NCBI RefSeq assembly: GCF_017876165.1
Contig: NZ_JAGINQ010000036.1
Location: 1 to 45,329, forward strand
DNA length: 45,329 bases
Direction of reading: 5' to 3'
DNA from: Azospirillum soli
Lineage (GTDB): Bacteria > Pseudomonadota > Alphaproteobacteria > Azospirillales > Azospirillaceae
The position numbers and the translations under genes are program-made. Under the pieces are notes generated by a model. The model was not told the DNA's origin. It did no database searches and saw only the letters and a program-made list of their open reading frames with translations. Of this stretch, positions 39,257 through 45,329 are shown in pieces. Numbering within the stretch: the stretch's first letter is position 1; every line of letters begins with the position of its first letter.

Positions 39257-40282
39257 ATGTCGATGAAGAGTTTCATGACCTACGCCGTCACGGTGGCGGC
39301 CCTTAGCAGCATGGCCATGGGCACCATGGCCACGGCAAGCACGGCGCGCGCGGACTCGCTCGCCGATCTGGCGAAGAAGGCCGCCGCCGCCGGTCCGATC
39401 CTCTGGTACGAGAGCAGCCCGACCGAGGAGATGAAGCCGCTCATCAAGAAGTTCCAGGAGCGTTTTCCGGGCGTCGAGCTGCAACACGTGCGCGACACCG
39501 GCGGCAACGCCATGGCCGCCCGCATCATCCAGGAGACCCAGGGCGGCGGGCGTACCGCCGACGTGGCGTCCAACGGCCCGCCCATCCTGATGCAGCTCGC
39601 CAAGCGCGACATGCTGATGAACGTGGACTGGAGCGCGCTGGGAGTCGCCAAGGAGATGGCGCCGGAACCCTACGCGGTCTCCATCGCCGCCAGCGCCTAC
39701 GTCATCATCTACAACAACAAGGCGGTGAAGGAGGCGGAGGCCCCGAAGACCTTCGAGGCCCTGCTGGATCCGCGCTGGAAGGGCCGTATCGGCCTGTGGA
39801 ACCGGTCGGAGTCCGAGACCTCGCTGTCGGCCGTGTGGGGCGAGGAGAAGACCACCGCCTACATCGAGAAGCTCAAGCAGCAGAACCCCATGCTGTTCCC
39901 CAGCTCCTTCCCGATGGTTCAGTCGATGGCGTCGGGCGAGCTGGCCGTGGGTTGGGGCGCGGCGCACGCCACGCTGCCGACCGTCCGCAAGGGCGGCCCG
40001 ATCAGCCTGGTGATCCCGAACCCGATCCCGGTCACCACCATCTACACCTTCATCCCCAAGGGCGGAAAGAACCCGGACGGCGGCAAGCTCTTCGCCGCCT
40101 GGCTGACCACCACCGAGGGCGCGCTGGCCTACGAGGGGGCCACCGGCCGGGGTAACCTGCGCGTTCCGGAGACCAACTACGGCAAGATGGCCGCCGGCAA
40201 GGAGGTCGCCGAAATCCCGCTGTCCCGCTACGACGAGTACGCGCGCATCTACGAAGCGTACAACGCCCTGCTGGCCAAGTAA
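39257..40282 (+). CDS. ABC transporter substrate-binding protein (iron/polyamine-type family)
   Basis: A 341-residue periplasmic binding protein of the Fe(III)/thiamine/spermidine-type class. A Sec signal runs to STARA before DSLADL. The mature part has GPILWYESSPTEEMKPLIKK, TADVASNGPP and IAASAYVIIYNNKAV. I do not see the tyrosine pair typical of iron binding, so the ligand is more likely an organic molecule; given its operon this may be an aromatic conjugate. AGGGAGGG precedes ATG 39257. The permease follows after nine bases. Confidence 0.92.
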   Translation: MSMKSFMTYAVTVAALSSMAMGTMATASTARADSLADLAKKAAAAGPILWYESSPTEEMKPLIKKFQERFPGVELQHVRDTGGNAMAARIIQETQGGGRTADVASNGPPILMQLAKRDMLMNVDWSALGVAKEMAPEPYAVSIAASAYVIIYNNKAVKEAEAPKTFEALLDPRWKGRIGLWNRSESETSLSAVWGEEKTTAYIEKLKQQNPMLFPSSFPMVQSMASGELAVGWGAAHATLPTVRKGGPISLVIPNPIPVTTIYTFIPKGGKNPDGGKLFAAWLTTTEGALAYEGATGRGNLRVPETNYGKMAAGKEVAEIPLSRYDEYARIYEAYNALLAK

Positions 40283-40291
40283 GCGACCATC

Positions 40292-42049
40292 ATGCCCGCA
40301 GACATCGCGACGCACTCCCCCGTTTCGGCGGCGCCCGTCCGTCGGAGCGGCCGGGGGTGGAGGGAATGGATGCCGACGCTCGCGCTCGGCGCCATCCTCG
40401 CCTATCTCGTCGTCGCCCCCCTGGCGGCGCTCATCATCAGCAGCCTGCGGCCGACCGGCTTCCCGCTGGATGACGGCTGGACGCTCGGGAACTACGCCAA
40501 GGCCTACGGCAACGTCGAGTTCCTCAGCCTGCTGTCCAACACGGTGGTGTTCGCCGTCGGGGCGACGGCCGTCGCGGTGTCCACGGCGCTTCTGCTGGCC
40601 TGGGTTCTGGAGCGGACGGACGTGCCCGGCCGCGTCCTGTTCCGGATCATGGTGCTGATCCCGATCGCGATTCCCCCGCTGCTGCTGGCCCTCGGCTGGG
40701 CGTTGCTGGGGAACCCGCGCAACGGCCTGATTAACCAGATGCTGCGGCCCTTCATCGACGGGCCGCTGCTGAACCCCTACACCATGACGGGGATGATCCT
40801 GATCCAGGGGCTGTCCCTGGTGCCGACCGCCTTCCTCATCATCGCGCCGACCCTGCGCAACCTCGACCCCAGCCTGGAGGAGGCGGCGCGCACCTGCGGC
40901 GCCGGCTTCCTGAAGACGGTGACGCGCACGGTCCTGCCGATGATCGCCCCGGCGCTGGCGACCGCCGGCATCATCATCCTGATCGCCTGCTTCGTGCTGT
41001 TCGACATTCCCGGCGCGCTCGGCATGCCGTCGCGGATCTACGTGCTCAGCACCCGCGTCTTCTACCTGATGAACAATTCGCCGACCGGCGCGCCGCTCTA
41101 CGGCGAGGTCAGCGCGCTGGCCATGCTGTTCCTGGTGATGCTGCTGGCGATGGGCTGGGCCTACCGGCGCATGACCGCGCAGTCGCGCCGCTTCGTGACG
41201 GTGACCGGCAAGGCCTTCCGGCCGCGCATGTACCGTCTGGGGCCGTGGAAGTGGGCCGTCGCCGGCCTGCTCGGCCTCTATGTGCTGGTGGCGCTGTTGC
41301 TGCCGCTCGGCGTGCTGGCCTGGATGAGCCTTCTGCCCTATCCGACCGCCCCGACCATGGACAGCCTCAGCCTGCTGACGCTGGAGAACCACGCCGGCCT
41401 GTTCGAGAGCGACGCCTTCGTCGGTTCGGTCGGCAACTCGCTGACCGTGGCCGTGGTCGCGGCGACGCTGGTGACGATCATCGGCGGGCTGGTCTCTTGG
41501 ATGGTGGTGCGCAGCCGTTTGCCGGGGCGTGCCGTCATCGACAACCTGGCCTTCATCCCGCTGGCCATTCCGGGCGTGATGATCGGCGTCGCCCTGATCT
41601 ACGTCTATCTCGCCCTCGGCAGCGCCGTTCCGATCTACGGCACCATCTGGATCATCGTCGCCGGCTATCTGACGCAGTATCTGCCCTACGGCGCGCGTCT
41701 GGCCGGAAACGTGATGCTTCAGGTCCACAACGAGCTGGAGGAGGCCGGGCGCACGTCGGGCGGCTCGCCGGCCAAGGTCATGCTGCGCATCACCCTGCCG
41801 ATCGTGCTGCCGGCCCTGCTCGGCGTCTGGGTCTGGGTCGCCTCGCACTCCCTGCGCGAGCTGTCCACCGCGCTGATGCTGCAGGGCTACGACAATTCGG
41901 TCGTCACCACCCTGCTGTGGGACGCCTGGGCCGGCGGCGACGTCACCCGCTCCGCCGCGATCGGCATCTGGCTGATCGTCGGCACCTCCAGCCTGCTTCT
42001 GCTTTGGCAGCTGGTCTCCCGCCTGACCACGCGCACCGCCACGAACTGA
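40292..42049 (+). CDS. ABC transporter permease, fused two-domain type
   Basis: A 585-residue inner-membrane permease consisting of two binding-protein-dependent transport domains joined in one chain, as in FbpB. Two EAA loops are visible: EEAARTCGAGFLKTVTRTVL and EEAGRTSGGSPAKVMLRITL, each contacting the ATPase. About twelve hydrophobic segments fit the two repeats. It works with the binding protein at 39257 and the ATPase at 42325. A tautomerase gene stands between permease and ATPase. Confidence 0.94.
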   Translation: MPADIATHSPVSAAPVRRSGRGWREWMPTLALGAILAYLVVAPLAALIISSLRPTGFPLDDGWTLGNYAKAYGNVEFLSLLSNTVVFAVGATAVAVSTALLLAWVLERTDVPGRVLFRIMVLIPIAIPPLLLALGWALLGNPRNGLINQMLRPFIDGPLLNPYTMTGMILIQGLSLVPTAFLIIAPTLRNLDPSLEEAARTCGAGFLKTVTRTVLPMIAPALATAGIIILIACFVLFDIPGALGMPSRIYVLSTRVFYLMNNSPTGAPLYGEVSALAMLFLVMLLAMGWAYRRMTAQSRRFVTVTGKAFRPRMYRLGPWKWAVAGLLGLYVLVALLLPLGVLAWMSLLPYPTAPTMDSLSLLTLENHAGLFESDAFVGSVGNSLTVAVVAATLVTIIGGLVSWMVVRSRLPGRAVIDNLAFIPLAIPGVMIGVALIYVYLALGSAVPIYGTIWIIVAGYLTQYLPYGARLAGNVMLQVHNELEEAGRTSGGSPAKVMLRITLPIVLPALLGVWVWVASHSLRELSTALMLQGYDNSVVTTLLWDAWAGGDVTRSAAIGIWLIVGTSSLLLLWQLVSRLTTRTATN

Positions 42050-42066
42050 GCCTTACGGAGATCCCC

Positions 42067-42300
42067 ATGCCCTTCATCCACGTCATGCTCACCGAAGGCC
42101 GCAGCCTGGACCAGAAGCGCGACCTCATCGCCTCCTTCACGCGGGAGACCGTCCGCGCCATCGGGTGCAACGACAGCTCCGTCCAGATCGTCATCACCGA
42201 CGTCGCCCGCACCGACTGGGGGTCGGCCGGCCTGAACCTGGAGGACAAGGCGGCCGCCAAAACGACCGTGGCGGCCACGCCGCCGGCCGAGCCACGTTGA
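42067..42300 (+). CDS. 4-oxalocrotonate tautomerase-family protein
   Basis: A 77-residue tautomerase homologue. After Met removal the N-terminus is Pro-Phe-Ile-His, the catalytic Pro1 of the family. LTEGRSLDQKRDLIASFTRE and VQIVITDVARTDWGSAG match the 4-OT/2-hydroxymuconate tautomerase fold, with some 15 extra residues at the C-terminus. It may tautomerise an enol intermediate such as those arising from ring cleavage. It lies 17 bases after the permease and 24 before the ATPase, so it is co-transcribed with the importer. Confidence 0.9.
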   Translation: MPFIHVMLTEGRSLDQKRDLIASFTRETVRAIGCNDSSVQIVITDVARTDWGSAGLNLEDKAAAKTTVAATPPAEPR

Positions 42301-42324
42301 CGCCCCAAGGAAGCGAGAGAGACC

Positions 42325-43395
42325 ATGCTCGAGGTCAATGATCTTCAGCTCACCTACCGGTTGGGATCCCTGTCCCACCACGCCCTGAAGGGCGTTTCGC
42401 TCTCGGTGGGGCGGGGCGAGTTCTTCACGTTGCTGGGGCCTTCGGGCTGCGGAAAGACCACCTGCCTGCGCAGCATCGCCGGCCTGGAAAATCCGGACAC
42501 CGGCCGCATCGCCATCCAGGGCGCCACCGTCTTCAAGGATGGGGCGAGCGTCCCGACCGAGAAGCGCGACATCGCCATGGTCTTCCAGTCCTACGCGGTG
42601 TGGCCGCACATGACGGTGGCGCAGAACGTCGCCTTTCCGCTGGAGATGGCCCGCGTCGGCCGGGCCGAGCGCGACGAGCGGGTGCGCAAGGCGCTGGCGA
42701 TGGTCGGGCTGGAGCCCTACGCCGACCGCTCGGCGACGATGCTGTCCGGCGGCCAGCAGCAGCGCGTGGCGCTGGCCCGCGCGCTGGTCAAGAACGCCAA
42801 GCTGATCCTGCTGGACGAGCCGCTGTCGAACCTGGACGCCAAGCTGCGCGACCAGATGCGCGTCGAACTGCGCGAATTGCAGCAGCGGATCGACACCACG
42901 GCGATCTACGTGACGCACGACCAGGACGAGGCGATGTCGATGTCCGACCGCGTCGCCCTGATGCGCGCGGGCGAGCTGATCGAACTTGGCAACCCGGCGG
43001 ACCTCTACCTGCGTCCGCGCCACCGCTTCACCGCCGAGTTCCTCGGCCAGGCGACGTTCCTGCCGGCCCGCTTCGAGCGCGACGAGGAGCGGGGCGCGGT
43101 CTTCTCCACCACGCTCGGCACCGTGGTCACGACGCAGCGCCGCTACGGCGAGGCATCGGCGCACACCCTGGCGGTGCGGCCGGAGCACGTCCACATCGGC
43201 ACCGCCGACGAGTTGCCGGACGGCCTGGACGCGACCATCGTCTCGCGCCTCTTCTCCGGGCGGATGCTCGAATATGTGGTGCGCATCGGCGAAACCGTCC
43301 TGCCGGCCCACGCCACCTCGCGCCTGCTGTTCTCGGCCGGCGACCGGGTGAAGGTGTCCATCGCGGCGGAAAACTGGATCGTTCTCGAGGACTGA
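42325..43395 (+). CDS. ABC transporter ATPase (FbpC/PotA-like)
   Basis: A 356-residue ATP-binding subunit with Walker A GPSGCGKTTCLRSIAG, signature LSGGQQQRVALARAL, Walker B LILLDEPLSNLD and a C-terminal TOBE-like regulatory domain (AVRPEHVHIG near residue 290). The domain layout is that of the iron, polyamine and maltose-type importers. With the binding protein and the fused permease it forms a complete uptake system; the substrate is not shown. AAGGAAGCGAGAG precedes ATG 42325. Confidence 0.94.
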   Translation: MLEVNDLQLTYRLGSLSHHALKGVSLSVGRGEFFTLLGPSGCGKTTCLRSIAGLENPDTGRIAIQGATVFKDGASVPTEKRDIAMVFQSYAVWPHMTVAQNVAFPLEMARVGRAERDERVRKALAMVGLEPYADRSATMLSGGQQQRVALARALVKNAKLILLDEPLSNLDAKLRDQMRVELRELQQRIDTTAIYVTHDQDEAMSMSDRVALMRAGELIELGNPADLYLRPRHRFTAEFLGQATFLPARFERDEERGAVFSTTLGTVVTTQRRYGEASAHTLAVRPEHVHIGTADELPDGLDATIVSRLFSGRMLEYVVRIGETVLPAHATSRLLFSAGDRVKVSIAAENWIVLED

Positions 43396-43424
43396 AGTCC
43401 TTCACGCTTTCAATTTTTAAACGA

Positions 43425-43447
43425 CGGCCTCACCGAAGGGGAGGCCG
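43425..43447 (+). promoter_or_regulatory. Hairpin between ATPase and CocE-type hydrolase genes
   Basis: CGGCCTC (43425-43431) pairs with GAGGCCG (43441-43447) around nine bases, ending three bases before the GGGAG ribosome site of the next gene. There is no T run. It may set relative expression or protect an mRNA end. Confidence 0.4.
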
Positions 43448-43463
43448 CAGGGAGCATATTGTC

Positions 43464-45161
43464 ATGACGGCACAGAACACCGACGCCATGGTCGTCGAGA
43501 AGGACGTTTTCGTCACCATGCGCGACGGCGTGCGCATCGCCACCGATGTGTACCGCCCCGAGGGCGCCGAGAAGGTTCCGGCGCTGCTGGCGCTTGGCCC
43601 CTACGGCAAGGAACTCCAGGCGCTGTCATTGACTCTGCCGCCGCAGGCGCGCCCGAGCCCGTTGTGGGACGGCTGCATCGAGGCCGGCGACATCCGCCGC
43701 ATCGTCGCGAACGGCTACGCCCACATCATCGCCGACGTTCGCGGCACCGGCCAGTCCGAAGGCGAGCTGTGCGGCAACTACAACACCGGCGGCCATGGCG
43801 AGGGGCAGGACATCTACGACCTCGTGGAATGGATCGCCGCCCAGCCCTGGTGCAGCGGCAATGTCGGCATGGTCGGCATTTCCTACTACGCCTCCGTCCA
43901 GATCCTGGGCGCCGCCGAAAACCCGCCGCACCTGAAGGCGATCTTCTGCAACGGCGGCCATTTCGACCTGTACGAGCTGGCGTACCACGGCGGCATCCTG
44001 TGGTTCATGCCGCGCGCCTCGCGCGAGGGGCGCGGCGGCGACAGCGGCATCGCCGTGCGCGAGGTCATTTCGCGCACGCTGCGCGACACCCCGCCGGAGG
44101 AGCTGAAGGCCCGCGTCGCGGAGCGGCTGGCCGATCCCGACATCGCCAACTGGCCGAACCTCGTGCATCTGGTCAACTACCCCAAGACGCGCGAGCTGTA
44201 TTTCGACTTCGTGATGAACCCGACCAACGGGCCCTTCTACGAGGAGAACGCGCCGCTGGCCAAGGCCCACAACGTCACCATCCCGACCTACATCCAGACC
44301 AAGTGGGGGCGCGGCTGGACCGTCGAGGGCCACATCAACACGTACCACGCGCTGAAGGGGCCGAAGAAGCTGGACCTCCAGCCGCTGCCGCCGATGCAGG
44401 AGCGGCCCTTCCACGAATCCCACGAGGAGATGTTCCGCTGGTACGACTACTGGCTGAAGGGCATCGACAACGGCATCATGGACGAGCCGCCGGTCAACAT
44501 CTTCGTCGAGGGCAAGCGCGCGTGGCGGCAGGCCGACCAGTGGCCGCTGCCCGAGCGCCAGCTGACCGAATTCTACCTGCGTCCGCGCGGTCGCCTGTCG
44601 CGCACGTCCGAAGCCCTGCCCACCGTCAGCGCGCCGCCCGACGGCTTCTATCAGGCGCCGATGACGGTGACCTCGACGGTGGAGACGTTGCGCTGGACGT
44701 CGCCCGCCTTCGAGGAAGCGGTCGAGATGACCGGATCGGGCGCCCTGAACGTCTTCGTGTCCATCGACAGCGATGACACCAACCTGATCGCCAAGTTGTA
44801 CGACGTCACTCCCAACGGCACGCGCCAGATGGTCACCTCGGGCTACCTGAAGGCGTCGCACCGCGAGCTGGATCCGGAGAAGTCGCGTCCCGACGCGCCC
44901 TTCCACCCGCACACCCGCGCCGTGCCAGTCCCGCCGGGCGAGATCATCGAATACGCGATCCTGCTTTATCCCTTCTCCAACCAGTTCAAGCCCGGCCATC
45001 GCCTGGAGCTTGAGCTGTCCTGCAACGAGTCCTTCACCGACGCGCACGCAGCCCTGCTGCCGCCCGACAGCTACCACCTGCCGAGCGGCCGTGCCGTGAG
45101 CCACAAGATCTATCGTGACTCCACGCACCGTTCGCGATTGATCCTGCCGGTCGTCCCATGA
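43464..45161 (+). CDS. CocE/NonD-family hydrolase (X-Pro dipeptidyl-peptidase-like)
   Basis: A 565-residue alpha/beta-hydrolase with the C-terminal jelly-roll domain of the CocE/NonD family (cocaine esterase, glutaryl-7-ACA acylase, X-Pro dipeptidyl peptidase). The N-terminus has VTMRDGVRIATDVYRP, then IIADVRGTGQSEGEL, and the nucleophile elbow GISYYA with Ser140. The family norm is GxSYxG, so the last Gly is Ala here. No signal peptide is present, so it should be cytosolic. It probably hydrolyses an ester or amide after import; cocaine esterase releases benzoate, so an aromatic acid ester would fit this operon. GGGAG lies nine bases before ATG 43464. Confidence 0.92.
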   Translation: MTAQNTDAMVVEKDVFVTMRDGVRIATDVYRPEGAEKVPALLALGPYGKELQALSLTLPPQARPSPLWDGCIEAGDIRRIVANGYAHIIADVRGTGQSEGELCGNYNTGGHGEGQDIYDLVEWIAAQPWCSGNVGMVGISYYASVQILGAAENPPHLKAIFCNGGHFDLYELAYHGGILWFMPRASREGRGGDSGIAVREVISRTLRDTPPEELKARVAERLADPDIANWPNLVHLVNYPKTRELYFDFVMNPTNGPFYEENAPLAKAHNVTIPTYIQTKWGRGWTVEGHINTYHALKGPKKLDLQPLPPMQERPFHESHEEMFRWYDYWLKGIDNGIMDEPPVNIFVEGKRAWRQADQWPLPERQLTEFYLRPRGRLSRTSEALPTVSAPPDGFYQAPMTVTSTVETLRWTSPAFEEAVEMTGSGALNVFVSIDSDDTNLIAKLYDVTPNGTRQMVTSGYLKASHRELDPEKSRPDAPFHPHTRAVPVPPGEIIEYAILLYPFSNQFKPGHRLELELSCNESFTDAHAALLPPDSYHLPSGRAVSHKIYRDSTHRSRLILPVVP

Positions 45162-45329
45162 CTGTGCCGTCGGTTGTCCTGCGACCGGTCCCGGTGGACT
45201 TAAGCGCACAAATCGGCGTGAGGGCAGTGTCCGCGGTTGTGTCAGATCTTGCGCCACAACGTGATTGAGGGCCTGGCGGCGTGCTGAATTGGATGGGGTG
45301 AGTTACGCGACGGCGATCATGTCGCGTAA
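45162..45329. other. Non-coding right end of the window
   Basis: No gene is supported in these 168 bases. The block from about 45222 to 45287 can be read as a short frame ending QILRHNVIEGLAAC, which I do not recognise and treat as chance or a gene remnant. Confidence 0.4.
45303..45329. repeat. 9-bp inverted repeat at the window edge
   Basis: TTACGCGAC (45303-45311) and GTCGCGTAA (45321-45329) are perfect inverted copies with nine bases between them. It could be an operator, a small hairpin, or part of an element that continues beyond the window. Confidence 0.55.

Noticed and set aside
37832..41848. 1338-codon open frame on the minus strand
   Set aside because: It lies opposite the SDR, enolase-family, binding-protein and permease genes, has His/Asp/Gly/Arg-rich sequence without recognisable domains, and is the usual antisense shadow of GC-rich coding DNA.
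45222..45287. Short frame ending QILRHNVIEGLAAC as a transposase remnant
   Set aside because: Too short and not similar to any transposase end that I can name.
1..45329. tRNA, rRNA, CRISPR arrays, phage or plasmid replication genes
   Set aside because: Looked for regular repeat-spacer arrays, recognisable tRNA arms and typical mobile or replication proteins; none seen.

Overview
The window is about 45 kb of high-GC DNA from what looks like an alphaproteobacterium. An Azospirillum/Rhodospirillales-type host is my inference from base composition, protein style and the mix of Liv-type transport, ETF and aromatic catabolism; nothing here, such as an rRNA, proves it. I see no tRNA, rRNA, CRISPR array or intact insertion sequence. 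Gene density is high and almost everything is catabolic: CoA ligases, crotonases, seven classical short-chain dehydrogenases (SDRs) plus one extended SDR, electron-transfer proteins, two kinds of ABC importer, and five regulators (two TetR, one LuxR, one MarR, and whatever binds the palindromes described).

Region A (1-9859): the 3' end of an IpdB-like CoA-transferase beta subunit, a small lipoprotein, an SDR/SnoaL-like/Old Yellow Enzyme operon, a TetR regulator whose DNA-binding half is strikingly AT-rich, and an SDR divergent from a LuxR-family regulator across a 311-bp region with two related palindromes. An orphan Liv-type binding protein, a thioesterase and an SDR-like protein lacking the catalytic Tyr follow.

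Region B (9912-30322): an acyl-CoA catabolism and electron-transfer island. It holds a FadD3-like CoA ligase, an SDR, etfB-(80-aa unknown)-etfA, ETF:quinone oxidoreductase, a PaaG-like crotonase, a TetR gene divergent from an SDR, a 7Fe ferredoxin divergent from a four-subunit 2-oxoacid:ferredoxin oxidoreductase (order gamma-delta-alpha-beta), a second ligase with an altered A10 lysine, a complete Liv-type importer, a ferredoxin-NADP reductase and another crotonase. The same 19-bp palindrome, TTTCTG-N7-CAGAAA, followed by similar -35/-10 elements, sits in front of the SDR next to tetR and in front of the oxidoreductase operon, so the two units are probably one regulon. No acyl-CoA dehydrogenase, thiolase or ring oxygenase/reductase is in the window, so the substrate is unknown.

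Region C (30348-45161): a minus-strand SnoaL/extended-SDR/SDR group, then a gentisate pathway. On the minus strand lie maleylpyruvate isomerase, a MarR regulator and a 3-hydroxybenzoate 6-hydroxylase-type monooxygenase. Divergent from them is a nine-gene plus-strand operon: gentisate 1,2-dioxygenase, fumarylpyruvate hydrolase, an EntA-like SDR, an OSBS/N-acylamino-acid-racemase-like enolase-superfamily enzyme, a binding-protein/permease/ATPase importer of the iron/polyamine type, a 4-oxalocrotonate-tautomerase homologue and a CocE/NonD hydrolase. The core fits 3-hydroxybenzoate -> gentisate -> maleylpyruvate -> fumarylpyruvate -> fumarate + pyruvate. The extra genes suggest import and hydrolysis of a conjugated aromatic precursor, which is my inference.
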